From Pochonia chlamydosporia 170 (taxonomy: Eukaryota; Ascomycota; Sordariomycetes; Hypocreales; Clavicipitaceae): 64,000 nucleotides of DNA. Location of the stretch: NCBI RefSeq assembly GCF_001653235.2, contig NC_035792.1:4464001-4528000 (forward strand), given 5' to 3'. A program made the position numbers and the translations under genes. Under the pieces are notes generated by a model, which saw nothing but the letters and a program-made list of their open reading frames with translations, searched no databases and was not told the DNA's origin. Below are positions 32,929-44,620 of the stretch, one piece after another (positions within the stretch are counted from its first letter, which is position 1; each line of letters opens with the position of its first letter).

Positions 32929-35900
32929 TATCCAAACAGCCCTGGTGGATTATTGGGTTTTGGGCCGTTAAGAGGTTTTCCTTGTTGGTTTCGGGCAACC
33001 ATGGGCTGGGAATTCCACCACCACCCCAGTTTCTGCTTGGTAACCCACACTTTGCTTGTCTGCCAATCCCCAGCTCCAGCTGGTGTGGTATAAGGTAGGG
33101 TGTAACAGGTATTCTGCTTCCTCGACTGTTAAGTGGAAGAAAGGGACAAGAGGAGAAATGCGGGCAAGTAATCAAACAGCCCTGTGAGCGAGCGAACCAG
33201 TCGGGGCTGTCTTGCCTGCATAAAACTACTGCAGGATACGTTGTTGATTGGAGTTGGGCAGGGCGGTCGGTGCATAATAAGGCCTCGCCGAATGCAGGAA
33301 TGCGAAAAATAATGAGCCAGGAAGAACACGAACAACTACTGCCGCATGCAAGCTCTAGATGTTGGTAGTGTCGGGCAGCCACGCTAGATATACTCCAGTG
33401 TGGAGGATGCACGTCGTGATCAGGAACCTTGGATGGGCACTGAACTCTGTCGACTGTTGCTCCCCTCTCGGACTGTCTGCAAGGCAAGCACAGGTCCTCC
33501 AACCCCTGGCAGACAAGTACCCAAGACTGGTGATCAGATTGACTGGTCGACCGACATGGGAAAGAAAAGTGGTATGTTCAAATGAGCAATGGGCAATGGT
33601 GCGTAACACCAAATGGCCGTGAGGGGTGACGGTGTGCCTAGGACGATGGGTCAAGTGGACGACGGGTCGTTAGAGATGTCGTGGTCGTGGTCGTGGTTGT
33701 GGTCAGGCTGACAAGGCGTCTGGACTTTGGAGGCTTTCGTTGTTGTGTCCGGGCTGCACACCGGCTGGTGCCCACAAAAAGTGAAGTGATGGCGAAGACG
33801 TTGAAGAGGCAGGCCTAGTTGAATTTCGGGCATGAACTTGTTGCGAAATGGCCAGGCACATTCGATTTCTCACGCTCTAGCCGCCAGCGTCAGTGTCAGT
33901 GTCACCAATGTGCTGCTTGCCGGCGGTTAGAAAAATGTGACGAGGCGTCGCCTTTCGGTTTTCGTTCGTTCGTCGCTGGTCGCTCTTTCCTTGCGCAAAA
34001 TGCGGTGGTTGGCCCTTGGATCTGCACCTTCAGCCGTCACGTGGGTCGACGTCACAGCTTCGGACGGCAGTCTTGGCCTGGCAAAATGGCAAAACTGGTA
34101 GTGAAACCTAACCCAAACACAGCGCTGTTCATTCCTTAACACGAAAATGAGAGGGGTCGAAAGAAAAAGACTCGGAACACCTTTCAATCAAGGTCATACT
34201 CATGCCTCGATTTGCATCGGAGCCACCGGTCGTCACCCCCCTCCTCATCGGGCGGGCTTGTTCTCCGTGACCTCGCTGAGCTTGTGAGTTTGTGAGCTTG
34301 TGAGCCGGAGGGCAGCACTGCTGTTCACGTGGAACAGCATCAACCAGGAATCCGGATGACCCTGAGTTCTTGAGTGTGAAGTGGGGGCAGCGGCCCGGGC
34401 CTTCAGTGGGTCCAATGCACCGGTCGAGTATTTGCTGTTCCGGTGCCAGATACATCCCGGAGCTTCGATTTGCTTCGCACTGCGCTTCACGCCGGCCGAC
34501 AATGGCAGACACAATGTTTTCGGAATCGGCGGAGAAGCGGGGGTTCATGTGCCGCCATCTGCGGACATGATGCCGGCCTCATCTGCAAGTGCTGATTTAA
34601 TATATGGAGGAGGTGGCTAATACTTTCAAAGCTTCATGACCCGGATCTCCTTAGTTTGCACTCTTTGCCAGCTTCTCTCAACAATCTCACGGTAAGTGGA
34701 ACAAGGCAACCATTTTCTTTTTTGGGCTTGTGCACAACACAGTCCGCAACACCATCAGTCTCCTCCATTCACTTTTGCGCCAAATACACTGCATGGCAGC
34801 TCTATTGTACCTAAAGTACAGTATCCCGTTCTTAGCGTCGCCCTCGGATCACCCTCAAACCACCGACCCCGACAGTGATGAAACTCCACTCTTGCGTTCG
34901 AGGATCCCGTCGGCAATGTCCATCAATGCAACTACCGATAGTGTCCCTATTCATACGCCCCTTACAATCTTTATTCGGGCTCTCTGCTCGCTTCTCGACG
35001 GGCTCTTCACGGGGAATCTCCATAATCCTTGGCGGCGATCACATGGACGCCAAGCGGCCCCTATTTCGAAGAACCCTCACATCTATTGGGTCGCGTGTAC
35101 GGGACCATGGTACAGGCCAGCAGCACCAAGCCTTGCCTGTTCGGCGAGTATCCGACGGAGTGGATAAGTAACGCAATAATGAAAGATCCTTGATGTTGTT
35201 AACGACTGGCATGTTGACTATTCTGCTAGCACAAGTTCGACATCGGAAGCGCCCGCATATTAAATTGTAACAACTTGGTGTGAACCATTTCACTTCTACT
35301 CAAATAATCAATTCGAGTTCTTCATAGAAGACGTCTATCGTGCCCTGTACTGAAAAGGGGCTGGTTCGGCCGCCAGCGGCACTTCGGGCCGTCTCACCGT
35401 TTTCTTCCAACTCTTCCTTGTTCTCTGCGAACATCCCCCAGCCGTTACGGACGTCCAGTTCCGAAGGGAAGCAAGAAAACATACCCGGGGACTGGAGACC
35501 CCGCATTTAGTCAAGTTGCTGCAAGCCATACTTTGTCACCCTGGGCTTATGATGCGGCACCATTTGCGACAGAGCAGGTTTCCAGCCGGTGACTAGTTCA
35601 AAGTGGCTGTCCCAATACTCCCTCACTTGCCAGCATACTCAAGACATCTTTTGCCTCGGCTTAGTACCCTTGCCTTCCTTTTGTAATGCTTTACGTCCGA
35701 CTTAAACCAAATTGGCGGAGAACTCCGCTGTTTGTTATATCATCGTATGTTATACACGGACTAGAGGTGCTCTTTTCGGCAACTCGATTTGCTCCACCCA
35801 CCCAGTTACAAGATCTACAGGTGTCAAACTGTGTTTTGTTTGGTCCCAATCAGTAGGCAACGCAGCCACACGCCTACCCTGGTGTATAGTCGATGAGAGT

Positions 35901-36054
35901 ATACAATCGAAGTATGCTCAATACAGACATTCGTCACTCGTCTGACGATAAAGCCACAACCCAGCGCCGCCTGAGTGATCCATAGCCGACAGACTCAAAC
36001 TGCAGCATGTTGACAGCTAAATTCCGGCCAATTCTGTTTGCAGATGGGCATGGA
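32929..36054. other. Gene-poor 3.1-kb tract
   Basis: No recognisable gene. The best candidate is an open frame starting at an ATG at 34793 and ending near 35167 on the plus strand, containing SDETPLLRSRIP; it matches no family I know. Short direct repeats of GCTTGTGA-like units lie at about 34278-34306. Confidence 0.4.
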
Positions 36055-38154
36055 TCATCCACTAAGAAATGCCTGTCGTCGTACCTCGGCTTCCTTGATG
36101 ATCTCGGCCGCCAGGCTTAAACTTGGTGCCAGAGATGAGTAGTGTTGCACCTCCATAACAACCTCGCTGATGAGCTCATCCAACGCCTGCTGGTGAGGCA
36201 CAATGGTAAGGAGTATGCCGAGCAAAGAAGGCGACATTGACGCTCCCATTAATAGAAGTGTTTGAGACATCATGGACAACGCGCCTTGCCAGATATATGG
36301 CATGTGCCCCGCATGACTGCGAATTTGATATTAGCACGCATTAAATAACAAATAGCACAACGAAAACCGTGGGGATGATAACATACTGTTCCATAATATG
36401 TTCCAACTGCCGCACCGATGCCTCCAGGCACTTGTGGCAACACTCCCTAACGGCTGGGTCTAGGACTGCCTGCTCGTTGTCCAGTACGGCCAAGATATAC
36501 GGCCGGTATATTATAGTCTTACAAGCATAGAAGCGCAACCGCAAAACCGCCTGTATTGGGTCGTGCAACATTGTCCGCGAGAAGGGAAACTGTAATGGGA
36601 GTGGTAAGCTCTCATACCACTGGTTTAGCTGGTAGTCGAGCTCAGCGACAACTGGCTCCAGACTTGTCGTTGACGCCATGGAGTCCTTCGAGTAGATGAG
36701 CTGGCTCACTCTGTTGAGAAGTCTTCGGAGTGCAATTTCAGCCAGGAAGTACCACAGTTCATCACGGCCAACCTGCTCTTGATCTTGATCTTCACCTTCG
36801 AAGCCGCCTGGTAGTCCAACGTTTTCCTCAAATTGCACTACACCAGAATGCGGCAGATCCAACTCTGCGAGCAGATCACTCTCAAATAAAAGCGCATTCC
36901 AGTATATCCTCTCTACCAATTCTCTCTGCTGCTGTGGAATCCTGTTGGGAGCCATCAGGAGGAGCTGCAGTTTGGTGCTCGTTGTGCAGAGCAAGTTCCA
37001 CGCCTCAAGAGGCCGAACGAGGTAAAAGAGATATGCAGCGGCAAGCAAATGGCACTGTGCCGCAAGAACATTGTTGGTTGTGATCATACCTGGGAGCAGC
37101 GACCAGGCGGCAGTAAAGTACTGCAAACCTGGGGGTTCCTCGTGCGGCACAATGCGCGATATGCTTCCTCGTAAGCTTGCTTCACCCAGTGCTAGAACCA
37201 GGAGCACAATGCAGCTCTCGGGGCCCTCTCGAAACCCGTTCGACAACGCCGTTCGATATTGACTTCGCCATGTGTATGGATTGACGCAAGCATACCATAC
37301 ATTGACTCTGTCAAAGTAGGCTTGGATATATGCCTGTGTATTCGAGAGGTCGACGCAGGGTGTCTTTGTTAATGTGTGTAGAGGCTCTCGAGCCATCTCT
37401 AGTTGTAGGAGAATTTGCGGGTCGTAAGGTCTGGAGACAAGGTCACGGATCAGTGGCCATTGCAGTAGGTGCATAGTTGCATTCGTGTGACATTTGGGCA
37501 TTGTAGAGATGTTTGTGCCGACAGGGACACTGCCCCATGTACCCAAGCCTCCATTGGGAATAATCGAGATGATATTCGACGAGCCAGAAATAAGCGCATG
37601 ATCGCCGCTGAGGGCGGTACCGTTGCTCAACGACGGAGAATCTTGTGATGCATGCAAGCCATTGGATTGATTCGCGGCGAAGTTGATCTGCAATAAGTTT
37701 TCGATCCGATTCAGATGCTCTAGAATCAATTTATCACCAGCATCTAACTTGACCCCTGGCTCCCTATAAACGCACTCAGCACCTAATTCGGCGCATAGTT
37801 TGCATTTTGGCTTATTCCCATCACACCGCGATTTTCTGGAGCGACAGACCTCGCACTATATTAAAGGTTCACGTCAGTTTAGCCTCTCCAATCTTTGCAA
37901 AGAAACTGTCGACTCACAGCAATTGTAGCTCTGCGTCGAGGGTAGTCAACGGCAGAATCGCTTATTTTTCGCTTAAGCGATGACAATAGTCCATCATCAC
38001 TCCCTAGGTGGAGCGAGGTCGCTGGCGCAGTGTCTGACGACTGAGACAGAAGACGGGACCTCACCGTGGGGTGGTTATTGGTCTTTACGTCTCGGCCAGT
38101 ACTCATGGTTCTCTTTGCCTTGAAATCAGAAGGGGATTTCATCGCAGCAACCAT
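36055..38154 (-). CDS. Zn2Cys6 transcription factor
   Basis: Fungal-specific regulator with a Gal4-type binuclear zinc cluster. Exons 38154-37918, 37855-36387, 36316-36055; 1,968 nt, 655 residues. The zinc cluster opens exon 2: Cys80, 83, 90, 97, 100 and 107 in CX2CX6CX6CX2CX6C spacing, with the basic stretch RSRKSR. A middle homology region typical of these factors runs from about 210 to 560 (WPLIRDLVSRPYDPQ, LLVLALGEASLRGS, CHLLAAAYLFYLVRPLEAW). Further in-frame ATGs at 38142 and 38106 are possible starts. No adjacent biosynthetic or transporter gene suggests its target. It sits between two gene-poor tracts. Confidence 0.9.
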
Positions 38155-41100
38155 ACCACCACGTACGGGCAGCTATAAGACACGCGGTATCGAAAGGCAA
38201 GGATGGTATTTTGAAGGGAAATGTCAAAACAAGACTGAGCATACAGGAGCAGTCTTGAGAAGAAGGTGCGTTGATGAGGCAAGAGACTGATGCTGACAGA
38301 GTTTGGGGGGCTATAGAAACGGCCAAAGTGGGATTAACCGAGTCAAGTAGCAGTCCCTGATATTGGCAGTTGACATATGTCGGTGCTCAGCTTGCCGATG
38401 CGCCAAGAGCACGGGATCAACAACCAATACAACTGGAAACGCGATACTCTTAAACGGGCAGCAGTTTCATGTCGACAACGCTGGGATATCGATGTAATTG
38501 CCGACGACCCATTCGCAGCAAACAAGCAAAGACACTTATCCGCCAGCTGGAGTCAGTCAGAACACTGATCTGGCTGGCTCGGCTGACGAGTCCTCGGTTC
38601 AAAGCTAACGCGAGCAGTGAGCAATGGAGCCTCGAGGGATCCAGTCTAGGTTGACCTTGGACTCAGAATGCAGAGCAAGTTTTATGGTAGGGTCCTCTCA
38701 GACCGTTGCCTCTTTTAAGGACGGTTTGACGAACGGTTGCGACGGGGCGCGGATCTGTAGAGACAATGAGCGACAGCCGGAGAGGCTAGAAACGGAGTAA
38801 GAGACGTTCAAGGTCTGAAGCCCGGACGGGATTCAGTATCGGGACGGGATGGCTTGAAGGCTTCTGACGATTTTGTATTGACTGGCAAAGTGAGGTGAAG
38901 CTCTGTTGGATGTCGCTCTTGGCCGGATCAAGACTTGGAGAGATAGACAAGGCCATGTGGTTTTATGGGGTTACAGTCCGTGCCAGTCAACCAGGGATGT
39001 GTGGGGATTGGAAATCTCCACGCCAGAGGCTTTCACTGAAAGAGCCACATCTCGCACGCTATTGTTTGCTCCGAGTACGAGGGGGTCTGGCTGGCTGCTA
39101 ACCATTTCTGCCACTGGTTCCAGTCTGGTCTCTTCTGGCCGGCGTTGGTGCTGAGCTGAAGGTGTGGTTGGTGCTGTCGTTTGGAAAAGCACGAAGTACT
39201 CCTGGTTGAGAGCAGGGAACAGGCTGCACTCCGCGCTATGTCAAAACATGTCCAGGATACGCAGGGCCGCCAACTGCCACTTACCCATGATGAATGCTAC
39301 CTACCGCAGCCCAGCCTGGCCGAGCCTGGCATCGCGTGTGACACAAGTGGTACTGTGTGGCATGCGGAAAGGGTGCGCATGCGAAGTCGTGAGATGGAGT
39401 GGAACCGTGAGGAACATCTTCACGTCGTTGACGCTTAGCGAAGCTGTCTTGGAGCGCCCAAGATGCAAAGGTGTGGGAAAGTGGCGTCTGGAAGGAACGA
39501 CCCAGCAGGGGGCTGCCCTAGTTGGGAACAAGCTCAGCAAGGCAGGCACGACACTGACCTTGAACCAGGTCGAGCATCATGGACCCATCGATCACAACCC
39601 CAACCCGAAACCATCGTCACGGCCGTATCAGAGCCTCGGAACCCATCGTTACTGGCTTGAATCTTACCGACTTCCAGAATGATACCCGCATTTACCATCA
39701 ACTCAGGGGAGACTGGAATCACGAACACCAGCGTGTTATTAACACACCTGCGGAAGCATTGAATGTCAATCTCCAACAGGCATGGAGTCTCCATGACCGA
39801 CTTGAACTCGGAGTTGACTACTCGAATCATGAAATCTCTCGGTGGGTATCTCCCAGACTCTCTTGACACTTAGACGGGAGAAAGGAGGCTTGAAGCGTCT
39901 TTATCGGAAAGATACCATCTCCACGAGCTGTGAATCCTTCATTGTCGATCGCCTACCACATTGTTTGTTGAATATACGCCTATCCCGTTGCTATGTTCCA
40001 ACATCTATACAGCAGATAGATCCAAGGTACTAATATCTGACCTAGCATTGTCACATTCTCAAGCATGGTATACCACCCGCTCGGCTTTTGGAATCGGTAC
40101 ATTCGATCATCGGAGTCGGGATCTATTATCAGCCCTAAACCATCTGACCAAACTACGTACGTTTATCTCCGTTTCCTCCAAACAAATTCGGTACGCGCCA
40201 TTAATGGATTATATCCTTCCCATTATCATTCATTATGGGAAGATCCCGTGTATACCCACGGTCAGGAGGCAAAGCAATAACTATGTTGTGGCGATAACGT
40301 GTGCTAGTTCAAGGGCAACCTGTGATTCAGTTACGTGGCAAAGGCATCTCATTCCAAGAGCTAGATTTGATCTGCACCTCGGCAACCCCATTCTGAACTA
40401 AACCCAAAAATACGAGTCAATCGCCTACCGAGTGCCCGTATCCTGTCAATTTCTCGGCAAAGGCTTGATTCTGGAGCTCGGACAGTCAACCAGGCGCTTG
40501 GACAATTATGGGGCGAGAATATCAGACGGTCAAACGTCAATTCTTTACGCCGGACGTTCTCACCGTCAATGTTTGCTTGGCTTCTCTAGGGTTCAACCTT
40601 ATGCAACATGACCAAAGCCAGATCGCCTGAACAAGTGAGTGTCTATTCATGCACGTCATCGTGGTCGTCATTTCTTTTGATTGTCTGACAGATGTTCGAT
40701 TAATTTGGCAGAGTATTTATTTGTCCAACCCGGCATATGCCCGAAATTAGCTCACCATCCCCTATTATCACATCGACCATTAGCGTCTCCGTCGGAAGTC
40801 CCAGGACTGCCTTGTCTTGGCTTTGTCGTCCTTGATTTTGTTGCTAAGTGTTGGTGCCGTGTGACTGTGCAGAGTTGACCCCTGGAAGTAGCTTCTCCTC
40901 ACACCGACCCCAACGTCTGTTGCAGCCAGTTACGCTAAGCATTTATCCTAAATTCCTAGCACCCATTTACACCGAGCAACCTCACGGCACCGCGATCTTT
41001 TTGCCGCTGATCACGGTTCAATCTTTTGCCAATGTGATACTGCGAGTGGGCTGAACTGAGACAGGCTGTATCTACTTGCTCTCAGAGCTGTCGACATCGA

Positions 41101-41918
41101 CTTGGCACTTGGCGGGCAGGTCCAGACGCCTGCAAAGCCATCAATTTCAAGCCAAGCCGCAAGTGGGTGCCGATTTACCTCGGAGCCGGAAATTCCAGAT
41201 GTTTCAAGTTGAAATCCGATCATTTCTTCGATTGATAAGTGGTTGGATGAAGAATTATAGACTCTGTCCCCGCTACCGCCAGCCCGAATCCCGCACCACC
41301 GGTCCAGTCTATTGGCACTACACCCTATTTCAAGTTCTACTACAAGGTGCCTTCATATCACAGTCCCTTTTTTGATCTTCCAGGTCTATGTTAACAACAT
41401 GCAACAATTCTTCCAATTTATCCTCAACATTGGCCCCCGCACCGTAACGGCACCGGCCGAACGGATGATCCCCAAGCCAATCCTTCCCCCACAATCCTGA
41501 TCTGCCGCCTCGGGGAAAAACTAGGAGATCAGGCAAAAAGCTTCTCACCATAGTGTCAAATAACCATTATGCGGTGGCTTTATTTCCCCGAGCTGAATCT
41601 CAGGGAGGGTTGCATGAAATAACTGCCTTCAATCTGGCATATACGGTATATGCGATGGGTGTTATGCCTAGATGAAACAAACGTTATTGCTCCTGCGGGA
41701 ACACATATTACCGTTGGAGAAGTTGAAATCGCACATAGTAAGAAGTCATGAAACTAATAAAAATAGGTCAAATACTCAAATCCCGGCGGCAGGCTAAATG
41801 CATCCAAGTTGTATTACCAGCTGACACACAATATTCAAAGGGCACAGCAGATATGTTCAACTCGCGAATGTCTATATCGTAGGTACAGTATATACATGCT
41901 CTAGTCAAAGACAACAAT
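38155..41918. other. Gene-poor 3.8-kb tract
   Basis: No recognisable gene, RNA or transposon. Many open frames of 60-170 codons on both strands lack similarity to known proteins, consistent splicing, or agreement in codon use. Upstream region of the Zn2Cys6 gene at its left end. Confidence 0.45.
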
Positions 41919-43304
41919 CTACTCGTTGAAAATGACTGAAGTAATTTCCCCCGCAACATTTGCATAACCCGCAAAATCACCCAATTTGCCACTCGCAGGA
42001 TCCCTCTTGATGAGAACAACCCTGGCGTCTTTCTGCTCTCCAACCGCCACCAAAGTACCAGCCTTGTTCATAGAAAACTGGCGAGGATAGCGCCCACCAC
42101 ACGGGGCCTCCTGAATAGGCGTGAGGCTTCCAGACTTGGCGTCAATGGAGAAGTTGATGAGCGGGTCAGAGATAATCTTGGTGCTATTCTTGGGGTCAAA
42201 GTTGGGGATGGTGAAGGTGTTGTCGCCGCGAGACGAAACAATAAGGTACTTGGCATCAGGCTAAATGTGACGGGCATTAAATTAGCAATCTTCCTCTTCT
42301 TTTCGTTCACTCCTTGCATAAATGATGGCAGGGGTTGGAGGTGGTGTGGGCAGTCGAGTATTGCACTTACAGAGACAACCACTTCAGATGCGTATGCCGT
42401 TTTGGAAACAGGTTTTCCCGCACCGTGGGAACCAATGTTGAACAGTTCCTTGAACTTGATGGAGCCAGCAGGGTAGGTAACCTCGTAGCCGATGATGGTG
42501 CTCGCCAGCTCTGTAACCAAGTACATGAAGGTCTTGCCGTCGCGAACAGCAAAGGCGAGGTGGCGAGGACCGCTGCCAGGCTTGACGGAAATGGGAGTCA
42601 AGGCCTTCACTTTGAGATCATTGCTGCCGACGGCGTAGACGTACACCTTATCGGCGCCTAGGTCAGGCACAACGATGAACTTGCCCGTGGGATCGAGAAC
42701 AGTTTGGTGAGGGTGAGGAGCGTCCTGTCTGTCTGGATCGGGGCCAGGACCGTTCATGCGATATTTCTCCGTTTGAACGAGCTTCAATTTCGAGGGGTTG
42801 AAGACGTCCCAGGCCGTAAAGGCGCCGGCATCACTTTTCCTTCACGTCAGCTACACCAAACGCCTTTGAACAGCAATTGACGTGTTTCAAGAGCAAAACT
42901 TACTAGTGAGCCACGGCCAAACCTCTCCCACCACCATACAAAGCACCACTAACAGGACCACTCAGCGAACTCACCTTTTTAAGCATGCTCAACGACCCAT
43001 CAGGATTCGTCTTGAAGGACGAGATCGAGCCCTTGCTAGAGGTCAAGCCCTCATCGATACAAAACAGCGTCGACTCGGCAGAATCGAGAGTCAGCCACGA
43101 CGGACTGCCCTTACATCCGTCCGTCCACGAAATCGTCTTGAGCACAGGAACGCTGCCCGAGGCGGTACACCCCGGGCCGCAAGCGTTCGACACGTCCAGC
43201 GTCGTGACTTTGCCGCTGTACGAAGACACGTACAGCATATTGGCGGCGTGAGCTGCCGTGACGAGCAGCGACGAGGCGACGGCGGTGTTGCGCATGGTGG
43301 GCAT
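41919..43304 (-). CDS. Secreted lactonase-family beta-propeller protein
   Basis: Seven-bladed beta-propeller of the lactonase / 6-phosphogluconolactonase-like family, which includes fungal carboxy-cis,cis-muconate cyclase. Exons 43304-42904, 42833-42371, 42260-41919; 1,206 nt, 401 residues. A signal peptide is likely (MPTMRNTAVASSLLVTAAHA), so the protein is probably secreted or vacuolar. Family landmarks: LYVSSYSGKVTTLD near the N-terminus, PHPHQTVLDPTGKFIVVPDL, GPRHLAF and GRYPRQFSMNKAGTLVAVG. An alternative ATG lies three codons downstream (43295). Whether it acts as a lactonase or a cyclase cannot be said; the secreted members are poorly characterised. Confidence 0.88.
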
Positions 43305-44620
43305 TCAATGTTTAGAGTGCTTGAAATTTGAACGACATCGTTTGACGGGGGGGTCTGGTTTATAAAGGGAAGGGCTCGGTGACTGACGTATTCTAGGTTT
43401 GTGGTACCACTGACATTCATTGGCATGGGCTGTGAGACAATAAAGGCGTCCCCCCACGTTGCGACATTCAAAGATCGTCAGGACACGATTCGGGTTGTCC
43501 TGCAGAAATAGGCGTAAGCTAGGCTGAGAATTGTTCCGTCAATGGTAGCGTGGCGGGACTTTTTGCCAATGGTCTGAAGGATATCCATGGTTTGAACTCG
43601 CTTGGCGATAGGGACGGCTTACTATGCTGCAGGATTCTTTCTATATGGGGGGGATTGTTCCGCGACCGCTGTGGGTAACGTGGTAATATGAATTGCCGGG
43701 CCTATTATGGACCCTGTGAGGTTTTGATGACCAGGGGAATGAAAAGGTTCTGGTGATGCTGTACTAGGTGAGGGCAATCACAGCCGGCTTTTCATCCGGC
43801 TTGTTTGCCGGTCCTTGGCGTCTACACTCTAATTATCGTGGAATGAACTCGAGCTGTTCTTGACCTCCCCAGGATGATGTTTATGCTGGCTTCATTATTT
43901 TGCCCCCACCGTAAGCGCCACCTCCACCAAAGGCCAGATCAAGCTTTCGATGATGCGGGTAAATGGAACCTTGAACCTTTTTTTGCTTTCCCCAGCCGGG
44001 ATTTGGAGCCACAGCCGTCCGCCTCCCCCACGTTTCTCCTCCGTTCTTGAGGGTCAATTGATACCCTGGGATGTGTGCCTTTGCGAAGCGGGTGGCATTG
44101 CGTACTAGCCGTGAATAAGGCGTGGTCTGGTTAGCCAAGATGAAACTAGCATCTGAAGCTTTTTGTCCATGTTAGCTGCTCCCGTGTTTGTGCAGGCAGA
44201 ACACGGGATTTCAAGGTGGGAACATCCAATCTACTGGGCGGGACATCTACAATTTGGACATTTGATTGCCAACTACCTAGGTACCTACCGAGGTAGGTAC
44301 AATTTGACAAATACACTTCACACCGTCACATTTAGACATCCCATTTACGTCTTTCCACGGACTACAACAAATGGTATCTCGCATAATCTAATCACTCGCT
44401 CTGCCTGCCTGGTTTTCTTGACATTGCTTTGCCGCTCCATAATCATCGAAATTCCACAACGCCACTGACACCAAGGCCACATTTCTGGCCATGTTTCCAT
44501 TGTATTGTCTTCTCTTTTCGCTTGTTTTTATTTTCCGCACATAACCGGGCCCTTGTATTTTATCCCATTTTCGTTTCCATTCAAGCCAATTTAATTCCCT
44601 CTCTTTCTTGAAATGCCTCC
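43305..44620. other. Intergenic region
   Basis: Upstream of the lactonase-like gene and 3' of CHO2. Holds a composite palindrome at 44273-44300. An open frame on the minus strand ending at 43881, ending in a Gly-rich stretch, has no ATG and is not called. Confidence 0.45.
44273..44300. repeat. Composite TACCTAGGTA / GTACCTACC inverted repeat
   Basis: CTACCTAGGTAC (44273-44284) overlaps a 20-bp inverted repeat, GTACCTACC-GA-GGTAGGTAC (44281-44300). The most elaborate copy of the recurring motif. Confidence 0.7.

Noticed and set aside
34793..35167. Plus-strand open frame with SDETPLLRSRIP
   Set aside because: Only a short motif resembles transporter N-termini; the remainder has no helices or family match.
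43881..44138. Minus-strand open frame with a basic start and Gly-rich end
   Set aside because: No ATG in the open stretch and no upstream exon found; some protein-like character but not enough to call.
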